NCBI GenBank assembly: GCA_002317135.1
Contig: DCIX01000025.1
Span: 194,574 to 258,573, forward strand
Reading direction: 5' to 3'
Length of the DNA: 64,000 nucleotides
Source of the DNA: Bacteroidales bacterium UBA1715
Lineage (GTDB): Bacteria; Bacteroidota; Bacteroidia; Bacteroidales; UBA1715
The notes under the pieces were generated by a model. It worked only from the letters and a program-made list of their open reading frames with translations. It did no database searches and was not told the DNA's origin. The position numbers were made by a program, and so were the translations under genes. Positions 34,676 through 43,933 of the stretch are shown piece by piece (position 1 is the stretch's first letter; each line of letters begins with the position of its first letter).

Positions 34676-34864
34676 TTATGCAGACAACAAAAAAGGCAAG
34701 CGTTTGTCGCCTGCCTTCATTTTATTTCTGTCATACACTTTTTTCGACTTGTGAATCCGTTGATGTTGCAACGGATGTCCGTACAAGGAAATTTCCAATT
34801 CCCTGCTTGCTTTACGATTGGCACGTAGATAGTCGTCCTTCGTAATTGTTTTATTCCGTTTCAT
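34676..34864 (-). CDS. Small basic conserved protein
   Basis: This 62-residue protein (MKRNKTITKDDYLRANRKAS, then RELEISLYGHP and HKSKKVYDRNKMKAG) matches a small basic family that I recall from Bacteroidota. It has no membrane segment. The last codons double as a terminator stem (AAGGCAAGCG/CGCCTGCCTT at 34693-34717), with the T-run encoding the last Phe-Leu residues. It is followed downstream by the giant cargo gene and lies 10 bases after the upstream gene. Confidence 0.7.
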   Translation of the reverse strand: MKRNKTITKDDYLRANRKASRELEISLYGHPLQHQRIHKSKKVYDRNKMKAGDKRLPFLLSA

Positions 34865-34874
34865 AACAAAAAAT

Positions 34875-35429
34875 TTATTTCAAACTTGAGTATTGGTTTT
34901 GCCAATTAGGATCTTGCATATCTTTAATCAACCTCCACATATCTTCACCGTAGAAAAATTGATCTAGACCATTATAGTGATAATTGCGTTTTAGGAAAGC
35001 AAGTTGTGCATCACTCGGCATAAAATCTTTTCCTGCCCATCCTTTTTCATTGCTTCCATCGTATGGATATTCAGCATAGCGGAGTTTCCATAAATTATCG
35101 AATGTAGAAGCAGATATTTTCTTTTCTTCCAACAAATTCTTCTTTTCCGGATTCGCCTTCGAAACCATTTCACCAGCCACTTGACTCATAAATTGTTCTC
35201 TCGAAAGCCAAGTAATTTTTTGTTCACCAGTTGATTTTATCTGAATAAAGCCATAGCGAACAAACCCCATGTGCGTGGTAATCAAACTAATACCAAAATA
35301 GCCAGTAACCGTAACCCGCAATTCTGGATTATTTTCTTTCTGAATAAAGATATTATTGTTTTGAGCCACTCCCGACAAAGCGATTGATGCAAGCAACAAC
35401 ACCAAGATATTTCGAACTATACTCTTCAT
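34875..35429 (-). CDS. Secreted protein of unknown function
   Basis: This 184-residue protein has a signal peptide (MKSIVRNILVLLLASIALSG, cleavage near GVAQ) and a mature region with repeated aromatic motifs (GYFGISLITTHMGFVRYGFI; NYHYNGLDQFFYGEDMWRLI). No known catalytic pattern is seen. It sits between a small basic protein gene (10 bases) and a secreted endonuclease gene (57 bases), all on the minus strand. Confidence 0.7.
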   Translation of the reverse strand: MKSIVRNILVLLLASIALSGVAQNNNIFIQKENNPELRVTVTGYFGISLITTHMGFVRYGFIQIKSTGEQKITWLSREQFMSQVAGEMVSKANPEKKNLLEEKKISASTFDNLWKLRYAEYPYDGSNEKGWAGKDFMPSDAQLAFLKRNYHYNGLDQFFYGEDMWRLIKDMQDPNWQNQYSSLK

Positions 35430-35486
35430 AATTTTTCGCGAAAATAATTAAAAATCAAAGAGTAAGCAAAATTCAAGCCAAAATCA

Positions 35487-36242
35487 TTACCAACATTTTG
35501 CGCAATAGGTACTTTCTGTAGCTTTTTCCTGTGCATCAGGCAGAATTGAGAAGAAATCTATACCCGTAAGTTTTTCAACCTCATCAACTGTAACCATATA
35601 CTCTGTCAATGGTTTATGGCCTGCTTCGTTTTTGAAAATAAAACCAATTGTTTCGACACCCTTGTCTGTAAAACGAAGTAACACTTTAAAGAAGGCGTCA
35701 GGAACTGCAATTTTATTTGTGCCAATTGTTTGTGGTTTCTTTGACACCAATGGACCACAAACTACATAAATAGACTGATAATATCCTGCACACACACGAA
35801 CTTTTTCTTCCAAAATTCGCCAATCGCCACCGTTCAAATTTGGATTTTGCGGGCATATATTCGACAAGTAAAAGCTTTCCATCATCGCCTCTTTGCTCCA
35901 TTTCATATCGCCAGCAGGAGCCATGTGACCACGGTCATATCCAGAGCCAGAATAGTCGTATGTACTTATCACAACACCTTCGGCCTCAGGATCTGGGAAG
36001 AAAGCATTGCCCTTACGAGAAACTGTACCTTTAACCTCTTCGGCGGTTAATTCATACGCAACCCAATTTGGAATATGCAGTTGTGGATTGTAACTTACCG
36101 TATAACCAGTATGTTCTATAATTTGACTAGAACGCTTATCACCAATAGATGCAATTCCAGACAATGGTATTACAAACGGTTGTGAAACAGCAATAGAACT
36201 TACAAATACAGAAAAAATTAGACCAAGAAAACGATTTATCAT
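35487..36242 (-). CDS. Secreted DNA/RNA non-specific endonuclease
   Basis: This 251-residue protein has a signal peptide (MINRFLGLIFSVFVSSIAVS) and the beta-beta-alpha-metal active site YDRGHMAPAGD (DRGH, residues 103-106, His106 as the general base), followed by NICPQNPNLNGGDW with the metal-binding asparagine. This is the NucA/Serratia nuclease family, which degrades extracellular DNA and RNA for nutrients or to limit transformation. Length and motifs are normal. Confidence 0.93.
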   Translation of the reverse strand: MINRFLGLIFSVFVSSIAVSQPFVIPLSGIASIGDKRSSQIIEHTGYTVSYNPQLHIPNWVAYELTAEEVKGTVSRKGNAFFPDPEAEGVVISTYDYSGSGYDRGHMAPAGDMKWSKEAMMESFYLSNICPQNPNLNGGDWRILEEKVRVCAGYYQSIYVVCGPLVSKKPQTIGTNKIAVPDAFFKVLLRFTDKGVETIGFIFKNEAGHKPLTEYMVTVDEVEKLTGIDFFSILPDAQEKATESTYCAKCW

Positions 36243-36383
36243 AAGTCAATATATTTATGGATGTTTTGTACAAAAATATGCTTTTTCAATTGACAATCTT
36301 TCGAAAAACAAATGATTATCTATTTTTTTGTAGAAATTCATAGTTAATTTATATCTTTACCATTAATTTTTAAACTACTCATT

Positions 36384-37613
36384 ATGAAGAAACTTATAAT
36401 TTTGGGATTTAGTCTACTATCCGCAGCATTTTTGCTAACGAACTGTGGTGGTAAAGACGATAGCAAGCCTGTATTTACTATTGTGTTTGACGGCCAAGGG
36501 AAAGTTGAGAATGACACTATCTTTGCTGAAGGGAAAGTTACAATTGCCGAACCAACTGAACCAAAAACTGACTATTTCAACTTTGCTGGTTGGTACAAAG
36601 AAAAAGAATGTATTAATCAGTGGAATTTTAATACTGACAAAGTGGATGCGCCAATTACACTTTACGCAAAATGGGTTAACATAGGAAACTTTACAGTTAC
36701 ATTCGACACAAAAGGCCGTGGCGTAGCACCAGAAAGCATTACTGTTGAATGTGGTTCAAAAATTGAAAAACCAGAAAGCCCTGATAACCCAGATTATTAT
36801 GTATCAAGTTGGTACAAAGATGAGGCATGTCTTTTCTCACCATGGGATTTTGAAAATGATAGAGTTACAGAAGATATAACATTGTATGCTCGTTGGAAAT
36901 CAAAAATTGCAGGTTATAAATATTACGGAGCAGAATTATATTCTAAAGAATCCTTTAAATATGGTCGTTTCGAAGCAAGAATGAAAATGTCGTATGCTCC
37001 AGGTTGCATTAGCTCTATGTTCTTGTACTACGATCTTTCCGACACAGACAGAGACACCCTTTGGAACGAAATAGACATTGAAGTTTTAGGAAAAGATTCT
37101 TCAAAAATTCAAACGAACATTATTACGGGTAACCGTAACAAACGAATAACTTCAGAACAAGTATATGCTTCTGGAACAGGACTAAATACAGATTACCACA
37201 CATACGTTATAGAATGGACACCTGACTACATTGCATGGTATCTTGACGGCGTTGAAATGCGTAGAACAACTCCATCGAACGATGAAATTGGACAAATGGA
37301 AACTATGATAAAATCTGAAAGCCTTCGCTTTAACGTGTGGTCAGATAAATCTGTTGAATGGGTTGGTAGCATAAATCCAAACAAAATCCCAAGTGCACAA
37401 TATATCGACTATGTGAAAGTAGAAAAGTACGACACCGAAAAAAAAGAGTTCACAGAACTTTGGAAAGATGATTTTGACACATTCAACTCTAATCGTTGGG
37501 GAAAAGGAGATTGGCCAATTGGACAAGTAACGTTAAAACCAGCAAATGTTACAATCGAAGATGGTAACTTGGTATTAAACATTACAAAAGAAACACTTTA
37601 CGTAAAATATTAG
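36384..37613 (+). CDS. GH16 lichenase-like glycoside hydrolase, lipoprotein
   Basis: This 409-residue protein has a lipobox (LLTNCGGK), two InlB-type repeat modules (about residues 30-95 and 95-170; FNFAGWYKEKECINQWNF, YYVSSWYKDEACLFSPW), then a GH16 domain. The catalytic motif is NEIDIEVLGKDSSKIQTN, the ExDxE form typical of beta-1,3-1,4-glucanases (lichenases), without the extra residue found in laminarinases. It should hydrolyse mixed-linkage or related beta-glucans at the cell surface. The gene is isolated, without a SusC/SusD pair. Confidence 0.9.
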   Translation: MKKLIILGFSLLSAAFLLTNCGGKDDSKPVFTIVFDGQGKVENDTIFAEGKVTIAEPTEPKTDYFNFAGWYKEKECINQWNFNTDKVDAPITLYAKWVNIGNFTVTFDTKGRGVAPESITVECGSKIEKPESPDNPDYYVSSWYKDEACLFSPWDFENDRVTEDITLYARWKSKIAGYKYYGAELYSKESFKYGRFEARMKMSYAPGCISSMFLYYDLSDTDRDTLWNEIDIEVLGKDSSKIQTNIITGNRNKRITSEQVYASGTGLNTDYHTYVIEWTPDYIAWYLDGVEMRRTTPSNDEIGQMETMIKSESLRFNVWSDKSVEWVGSINPNKIPSAQYIDYVKVEKYDTEKKEFTELWKDDFDTFNSNRWGKGDWPIGQVTLKPANVTIEDGNLVLNITKETLYVKY

Positions 37614-37634
37614 TATTTCCTATAATGACTACAC

Positions 37635-37666
37635 AAGCAGAATCTCGTAAGGGGTTCTGCTTTTTT
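37635..37666. terminator. Bidirectional terminator between GH16 and glycosyltransferase genes
   Basis: AAGCAGAATC pairs with GGTTCTGCTT around the CGTAAG loop region, followed by TTTTTTATT. It lies between converging genes. Confidence 0.8.
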
Positions 37667-37685
37667 ATTGTATCACGAATTTCAA

Positions 37686-38822
37686 TCAGTTAACCTCTTG
37701 TGCTAATTCATACAATGCCTTTGTCATATTTGACCAAGCATATTTTTGTTTTTCAATCTTAAGATTTGCAATAAATTCTTGTTCTTTCTTTTCTTGAAAA
37801 AACGAAACCAAAGCATCTGCAACTTGTTCAGCATTCGGTTCAACAGCATAACCGATTTTTCCATTAGGAACAATTTCTGGTAAGCCACCAACATTGGTAA
37901 CCAACATTGGTTTTTCAAAATGATAAGCAACTTGCGTAACCCCACTCTGCGTTGCTGTTTTATATGGTTGAGCAACAATATCACAAGCGCTAAAATATTG
38001 ATTCACTTCACTATCAGGAATAAAATCCGTACATAGTTTCACCTGATTAGCAATACCTAACGAATCAATTAGACTGAGATATTTTTCAGAATTGCCATAA
38101 AACTCACCAGCAACAATCAAAGTAATGTTTTCATCACGAACTCTTTGATCAGCCATTGCCTGCAACAAGATATCCAAACCTTTGTAGTCGCGAATAAATC
38201 CAAAGAAAAGAACATAGTTCCCCTCAACAGGAAGTTGTAAATTCTTGCGAGCGGTCTGTTTATCTAACAAATTCCCATAGTGATCATACAATGGATGTGG
38301 ACAAAATCTGCGTGGTTTTTTCTCGTCAAAAAGAGATAAATCTGCAAGAACAGATTTCGACATTGTTACAAAACCTTGCGTTACATTCACAAAACATTTA
38401 GTAAAGAATTTGTCACCAATACGATGTTCGTGTGGAATCACATTATCCATAATGGCTAAAATTTTCGTATGTCCATTCATTGAAACAATACGACTAATTG
38501 AACTTAGACAAGGAGACATAAATGGCAGCCAATATCTTGTAATCATCACATCTGGTTTCATTTTTTTCAGTTCCCTTCCTACAGAAATCCAGTTCAATGG
38601 ATTGCAAGAATTTACCTTTCTTTTTATTTTTAGATGTGCTGGAGCAGGTTCCGCGCTATATTGTGTTTTTCCAGGGAAAAGAAACGACGGATATTGCAAC
38701 GTAAAAGTATAGATTTCAACTTCGTGCCCTTCGTTTTGTAATTCAGTAGCCAAACGCTCATTAAACGTTGCGATGCCACCGCCACGATACGGATATGCTG
38801 TACCGACAATTACAATCTTCAT
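37686..38822 (-). CDS. Glycosyltransferase family 4 protein
   Basis: This 378-residue GT-B enzyme has the N-terminal GTAYPYRGGGIATFNERLA (donor-binding glycine loop) and the C-terminal donor site: FFGFIRDYKGLDILLQAM, ACDIVAQPYKTATQSGVTQV, and KPMLVTNVGGLPEIVPNGK with the ExxxxGL-type motif. The family makes polysaccharides or glycolipids; the acceptor cannot be read from the sequence. It overlaps queH by 4 bases (ATGA) as the last gene of the three-gene operon. Confidence 0.9.
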   Translation of the reverse strand: MKIVIVGTAYPYRGGGIATFNERLATELQNEGHEVEIYTFTLQYPSFLFPGKTQYSAEPAPAHLKIKRKVNSCNPLNWISVGRELKKMKPDVMITRYWLPFMSPCLSSISRIVSMNGHTKILAIMDNVIPHEHRIGDKFFTKCFVNVTQGFVTMSKSVLADLSLFDEKKPRRFCPHPLYDHYGNLLDKQTARKNLQLPVEGNYVLFFGFIRDYKGLDILLQAMADQRVRDENITLIVAGEFYGNSEKYLSLIDSLGIANQVKLCTDFIPDSEVNQYFSACDIVAQPYKTATQSGVTQVAYHFEKPMLVTNVGGLPEIVPNGKIGYAVEPNAEQVADALVSFFQEKKEQEFIANLKIEKQKYAWSNMTKALYELAQEVN

Positions 38823-39361
38823 TTTATTTCCTCCTTCTTCCCATTATTCATACTAAACTCACACGCACAATAGCATTGACGATATAGTTCTAACTCCTTA
38901 CTGAGTTCTATGCTTCGCTTATAGCCTTCTTTTTTCTTAAAATCGTAGTGAGTGTATCCTGCAAATTGTTCACCAATCTCTTTTATTACAGCAGAATTTT
39001 TATGAGGACTGATTGTCAATGTTGTAGCAAAATGCTCAAAACCGAGTTCATTCGCTTTCTTTGCCGTTCCACTCAACAATGTCTTAAAACAAGCATGACA
39101 GCGAAGTCCTCCTTCTTTTTCTGCTTCTAGTCCTTTTACTTGCTCACGCCAAAAATCTTGCTCATATTCACCAACAATTAGTGGAACAGCAAAATGTTGT
39201 GCAAGTTTTTCTACATACAACTTTCGTTTTTCCCATTCCTCAAACGGATATATATTGGGCATATAATAATACAAAGTGACCTTCCAATCTTCAGAAAGGA
39301 GTCGTTCTACCGAAGCCGATCCACAAGGCGCACAACAAATATGAAGCAATATATTTTTCAT
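38819..39361 (-). CDS. queH: Epoxyqueuosine reductase QueH
   Basis: This 180-residue protein (DUF208) has the clustered cysteines of the QueH family: ICCAPCG (Cys9, Cys10, Cys13), RCHACF (Cys88, Cys91), and QCYCACEF near the C-terminus. QueH reduces epoxyqueuosine to queuosine in tRNA anticodons, using an iron-sulphur cluster, in organisms that lack QueG. It overlaps both neighbours by 4 bases. Coexpression with a peptide transporter and a glycosyltransferase is probably coincidental. Confidence 0.93.
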   Translation of the reverse strand: MKNILLHICCAPCGSASVERLLSEDWKVTLYYYMPNIYPFEEWEKRKLYVEKLAQHFAVPLIVGEYEQDFWREQVKGLEAEKEGGLRCHACFKTLLSGTAKKANELGFEHFATTLTISPHKNSAVIKEIGEQFAGYTHYDFKKKEGYKRSIELSKELELYRQCYCACEFSMNNGKKEEIK

Positions 39362-41070
39362 TCCTCGTGCATCATTTTATGAATAAATGGCGACAATACA
39401 AACAACAGCAAACTCGCCAAGAATGCAATAATTCCTACGGTTAAAAACACCTTTGTATATCGCAATAAATTCAACAAAGAATACTTTTCTTCACCAGACA
39501 TTTGTTCAAGCTGGACTTCAGAAATATAGCCATAATCTACAGCACTTTGAATAGAACTTGCCGCCTTTTCCGAAGATACAATTTCATCATACGAAAATGC
39601 TTCCAAATCAGACGTTTCCGATGTTTCAGTATTCTCTATATGTGCGGCGACATACGAATCTTCTTCTGTTGTAAGATTTGCAATCCATCCACCTACTTGG
39701 AACGCAAGCGAAGACGACAAATACCAGGCGCCAATCACCATACCAACGATTTTTGCAGGAGCCAATCTCGTAACCATAGAAAGACCAATAGGCGACAAGC
39801 ATAACTCTCCCAAAGTCTGGAACATATAGCTCAAAATCAAGAAAATTGCCGGAACAGCAACGATTTTCATAATAGAATCGCCTTCAACAATTGTTTGTAA
39901 TGAAAGGAATCGTGGAGCTAATCCGAGAATCAAAAAGCCAACGCTTAACAATAAGATTCCAAGTGCAAATTTAAATGGTGTAGAAGGTTCTTTCTTTCGT
40001 TGTGCCAACTGCATCCACAAAACCGACAATGGTGAAGCAAAAATCAAGATAAACATTGGATTTACAGACTGAAACAATGACGCTGGAATCACACTATCAA
40101 AAAAATTTCTATTAACATTTTCGCTCGCGTACAAAGTCAAAGAAGAGCCAGCCTGTTCGAAAAACGACCAAAACAATGTCGTAAACAACAACAAAATCAA
40201 AATCACGAACAATCTGTCCCGTTCAATTTTCTGGCTACGCAATGCAATTACGAAAATAAGCCCCAAAATACCAATAGACAACGGGAAGATGACATACGAC
40301 ATTAATTCATAATGTTTTACGAGCAATGAAACCCCTAAAACACTGGCAACACAAAGAACATAAATCCATATTTCCTTAGACAAACCACAAATCTTTTGTG
40401 CAAGGTTTTCCGCATTTGGAACCCCACCAAGCGGACGATACTCCAAAGTTTTTTCTCCTGTTTCCGGATTTATCGTTTCATGATAATCAATAATATGCCC
40501 GAATTTTAAGAAAATAAAAAGACCAGCTATCATACCTATTCCGGCAATGGTAAAGCCATAATGCCAACCGTATGTTTCGCCTATAATGCCACATAAAATT
40601 GGAGAGAAAAAGGCTCCAAGGTTCACACTCATATAGTAAATAGTGAAACCACCATCACGGCGAGGATCTTTTTCTTCATACAAACCACTCAGGATTGTTG
40701 GCATATTTGGTTTGAAGAAGCCGTTTCCTATTATCAAAAAAGACAAAGCGATATATAAGAATGTCTCATTTTCTATTGCCATCACAAAATGACCTATCGT
40801 CATCATTATTGCGCCCCAAATCACCGCCTTACGATGTCCGAGAAATCTATCGGCAATAAAGCCACCAATAAAAGGCGACATATACACCAATGAACCATAC
40901 GCGGCGAAAATACCGTAAGCAACTGTCTTCGAGCCCTCAAAATCAAACAACTGTTGTATAAGATACAATACAAGCAAAGCTCGCATTCCATAATAACTAA
41001 AGCGTTCCCACATTTCTGTGAAAAAAAGAACGACAAGCGCCCGTGGTTGTTTCATTTCGATAGTTTTCAT
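39358..41070 (-). CDS. POT-family proton-dependent oligopeptide transporter
   Basis: This ~570-residue membrane protein has the family signature EMWERFSYYGMRALLVLYL at the N-terminus (the ExxERFxYY proton-coupling motif) and PTR2 motif 2 around FKPNMPTILSGLYEEKDPRRDGGFTI (central part), plus 12-14 helices. A hydrophilic acidic insertion lies near the C-terminus (about residues 480-530). It imports di- and tripeptides with protons. A -7 box TACATTTG lies at 41095-41088; starts at 41070 or 41055 are possible. First gene of the POT-queH-glycosyltransferase operon. Confidence 0.93.
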   Translation of the reverse strand: MKTIEMKQPRALVVLFFTEMWERFSYYGMRALLVLYLIQQLFDFEGSKTVAYGIFAAYGSLVYMSPFIGGFIADRFLGHRKAVIWGAIMMTIGHFVMAIENETFLYIALSFLIIGNGFFKPNMPTILSGLYEEKDPRRDGGFTIYYMSVNLGAFFSPILCGIIGETYGWHYGFTIAGIGMIAGLFIFLKFGHIIDYHETINPETGEKTLEYRPLGGVPNAENLAQKICGLSKEIWIYVLCVASVLGVSLLVKHYELMSYVIFPLSIGILGLIFVIALRSQKIERDRLFVILILLLFTTLFWSFFEQAGSSLTLYASENVNRNFFDSVIPASLFQSVNPMFILIFASPLSVLWMQLAQRKKEPSTPFKFALGILLLSVGFLILGLAPRFLSLQTIVEGDSIMKIVAVPAIFLILSYMFQTLGELCLSPIGLSMVTRLAPAKIVGMVIGAWYLSSSLAFQVGGWIANLTTEEDSYVAAHIENTETSETSDLEAFSYDEIVSSEKAASSIQSAVDYGYISEVQLEQMSGEEKYSLLNLLRYTKVFLTVGIIAFLASLLLFVLSPFIHKMMHEE

Positions 41071-41181
41071 ACAAACAATGATTCTTGCAAATGTAATAAA
41101 AATGGACATACATTTCTATGGAATAGGTTTCCAATATCATTTTTCAAAAAATTATCTATTTTTGCAAAAAACACAACAAAA

Positions 41182-41418
41182 ATGATTTCGCAATTTTTTA
41201 ATTTTTATTTAGAAAACCAAGATGATTTGGTTAAAACATACAATGGGAAGTATGTTGTTATCTCTAATCAAAAAGAGATTAGAGTTTATGACAATGAAGA
41301 CAAAGCCTACAAAGAATCCCTGAAAGAATTTGGCGAGGGAAACTTTTTATTGCAATATTGTTCTTCTGGGAAAGAAGCATTTACAAGAACCTGTTATAAT
41401 CCAATAATTGCTTTCTAA
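41182..41418 (+). CDS. Small DUF5678-like protein
   Basis: This 78-residue protein has the pattern YLENQDDLVKTYNGKYVVIS, then FGEGNFLLQYC, shared with the protein at 23080-23313 and, in its first half, with the fragment at 12281-12385. The start at 41182 follows a TATTTTTG box (41157-41164) and gives the same length as the other full copy. No retropepsin gene is beside this copy; the next gene downstream is a restriction endonuclease. The function is unknown. Confidence 0.7.
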   Translation: MISQFFNFYLENQDDLVKTYNGKYVVISNQKEIRVYDNEDKAYKESLKEFGEGNFLLQYCSSGKEAFTRTCYNPIIAF

Positions 41419-41506
41419 ACACAAAATATAAGACACTCTTAATCTAAACATATCAATTTTTGCTTTCAATAAAATTGTATTTTTGGTTATTTCAAAAATT
41501 ATCGTA

Positions 41507-42169
41507 ATGAAGAAACCTATATTAACTATTGACAAATTAAAGACTGAAGCAAAGGCATTTTGCATTTCAGAATCTCAGATAAACAACAAAGAATTATTTG
41601 GAGTTACAGACGGTAAAGCTGTTGGTACATATGTAGAACACAAATTTCAAAAGCAATTATCTAATACATATACAGTCTCTATTGGTTCTTCTGCGATTGG
41701 GATAGATTTACCTTCTGAAGATATAATGACTGACATTAAGGTTACATCAATAAAACAACCACAATCATCATGTCCGTTTCGTGACGCAAAACAGAAAATA
41801 TTTGGGCTTGGCTATAATCTTTTAGTTTTTGTATATGAGAAAATCGATAATCCTATAAATAAAACATCAACATTACGTTTTATTAGTTGTTCATTTATCT
41901 CAAAAGAACGCACAGCTGATTATACAACAACATTTCGTTTGCGTGAGATGATAAAAGATGGGGCAAACACTAATGACATAATAGCATATCTTGAGGATAG
42001 AAATATTCCTGCGGATGATATTACACTAAATAACATAGCAAAACAAATTATTAAAAACCCACCGACACAAGGATATCTCACAATTTCTAACGCTTTACAA
42101 TGGAGATTACAATATCAACGAATAGTCGATTTAAATAAAAAAATATCTGGAATTTCTAAGATGATATGA
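41507..42169 (+). CDS. Type II restriction endonuclease (PD-(D/E)XK)
   Basis: This 220-residue protein lies directly before a DNA adenine methyltransferase and overlaps it by ATGA. A plausible PD-(D/E)XK active site is Asp67 (GIDLPS) and the strand DIMTDIKVTS with Asp76 and Lys78. No other domain is recognisable. The arrangement makes it the restriction half of a Type II system. The recognition sequence cannot be read from the sequence. A -7 box (TATTTTTG, 41478-41485) precedes it. Confidence 0.75.
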   Translation: MKKPILTIDKLKTEAKAFCISESQINNKELFGVTDGKAVGTYVEHKFQKQLSNTYTVSIGSSAIGIDLPSEDIMTDIKVTSIKQPQSSCPFRDAKQKIFGLGYNLLVFVYEKIDNPINKTSTLRFISCSFISKERTADYTTTFRLREMIKDGANTNDIIAYLEDRNIPADDITLNNIAKQIIKNPPTQGYLTISNALQWRLQYQRIVDLNKKISGISKMI

Positions 42170-43920
42170 TACCCATTGAGATAACCTCAAAAGTTGCCAA
42201 GTTCTTAAACGAACTTATATCAACAAAGCAATTGGATTTAATTAATATAAAACTACAAGAGACATGTGGTTGTATTGATTTTTTTCCTTCTTCTGACGAG
42301 ATTTCAATGTTTAAATCTTTATTAGACAAGGTGACTTTAAACACCGTTTCGGATAACAGAGCAGAATATGGAGACTATCAAACGAACTCTAAATTAGCAA
42401 ACGCTGTAATAGAGAAACTTCTCTCAAAGAAAATTACTAGTGAGTTTCTAATAGAACCAACTTGTGGTAAAGGAAATTTCATTCTTGCAGCGATACAAAA
42501 AATACAAACATTGAAAGAAATATGGGGAATTGAAATTCACGAACCTTATATCTGGCAATGCAAATTATCTATTTTGGATTTTTATTTAAATCATCCCAAT
42601 CATAACAAACCTAAGATTCACATTATCAAGCAAGATGTTTTTTATTTTAATTTTAATGCTATAAAGAAACTTATTTCTAAACAAAATCTTCTTCTTATAG
42701 GAAACCCTCCTTGGGTAACCAATTCTATGTTAGGTGGTATTGGAGCAAATAATCATCCTATTAAATCTAATTTCAAGAAGCAAAAAGGACTTGATGCAAT
42801 TACAGGGAAAGGGAACTTTGATATTGCAGAACACATAATGTATACATTATTAAAAACATTTGATTCTTTTTCTGGACATACCGCTTTCTTGATAAAAAAT
42901 TCGGTAATAAAGAATATTATATATGAACAAGAAACAAATCAATTTCGTATTGCGAATATAGAAGAACAAAATATTGATTGTACAAAAGAATTCTCTGTTA
43001 CTGTAGAAGCATCCTTGTTTACATGTGAATTAAATTCTATACCAGAAAAAAAATGTAACGTTTATGATTTTTATAACCAAAATTTCAAATACTCATTTGG
43101 TTGGCAAGACGAAATATTTGTCTCAAATATAGAACTAAGTCAAAATACTACCAACCTCACTGGAGAATGTCCTTTTGTATGGCGACAAGGAGTAAAACAT
43201 GATTGCTCCAAAGTGATGGAAATAACAAGAACAGAGACTGGATTTACAAATAAACTAGAAGAGCATTTCCTTTTAGAAGAGGATTTAGTCTTTGATATAC
43301 TGAAAAGTTCTGATTTAAAAAGCCTTATTGCTTGTAAAGCAAAAAAATGTACAATAATTACACAGAAAAGAATTGGTCAAGACACAGTTTATCTATCTAG
43401 TTATCCAAAAACATTTAATTACCTACAAGCACATAAATCCATGTTCGAAGAACGTAAATCAAGTATTTACCGAGGCAAACCTGCATTCTCTATTTTTGGT
43501 ATAGGAGACTATTCTTTTGCACCATATAAAGTTGCTATTTCTGGTTTGTATAAAACTTTCCATTTTACCATAATAACACCGAATAAAGACAATAAGCCTG
43601 TTATGCTTGATGACACATGCTATTTCATCGGTTTTGAAAATGTAGAAGAAGCTGCTTTTATTACTACTTTACTCAATTCGTCATGTGTTAAACAATTCTT
43701 GAAATCTATTTCCTTTCCTGATTCTAAAAGAATGATAACAAAAGATATCTTAATGAAAATAGATCTTAGAAAAGCTCTTAAATGCTCTAACATAGAACAA
43801 ATCGAGGAACAAACAAAAAAACTATTACAATCATTAGGAATAAGTAACGATAGTTGCAGTTACAATAACATTCAACAGAAATTAACATCCACTCAAGGTC
43901 TTCAGCTTACATTATTTTAA
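42166..43920 (+). CDS. Type II DNA N6-adenine methyltransferase
   Basis: This 584-residue protein has the SAM-binding motif I (EPTCGKGNF, residues 97-105) preceded by an EYGDYQTN motif X (about 67-74), and the catalytic motif IV NPPW (180-183) in IGNPPWVTNS. The order motif X, I, IV and a large C-terminal target-recognition region fit the gamma class of N6-adenine methyltransferases. It protects host DNA from the coupled endonuclease. The GLDAITGKGNFDIAEH segment after NPPW is a feature of a subset of these enzymes. Confidence 0.9.
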   Translation: MIPIEITSKVAKFLNELISTKQLDLINIKLQETCGCIDFFPSSDEISMFKSLLDKVTLNTVSDNRAEYGDYQTNSKLANAVIEKLLSKKITSEFLIEPTCGKGNFILAAIQKIQTLKEIWGIEIHEPYIWQCKLSILDFYLNHPNHNKPKIHIIKQDVFYFNFNAIKKLISKQNLLLIGNPPWVTNSMLGGIGANNHPIKSNFKKQKGLDAITGKGNFDIAEHIMYTLLKTFDSFSGHTAFLIKNSVIKNIIYEQETNQFRIANIEEQNIDCTKEFSVTVEASLFTCELNSIPEKKCNVYDFYNQNFKYSFGWQDEIFVSNIELSQNTTNLTGECPFVWRQGVKHDCSKVMEITRTETGFTNKLEEHFLLEEDLVFDILKSSDLKSLIACKAKKCTIITQKRIGQDTVYLSSYPKTFNYLQAHKSMFEERKSSIYRGKPAFSIFGIGDYSFAPYKVAISGLYKTFHFTIITPNKDNKPVMLDDTCYFIGFENVEEAAFITTLLNSSCVKQFLKSISFPDSKRMITKDILMKIDLRKALKCSNIEQIEEQTKKLLQSLGISNDSCSYNNIQQKLTSTQGLQLTLF

Positions 43921-43933
43921 TTGCAACCAAAAG

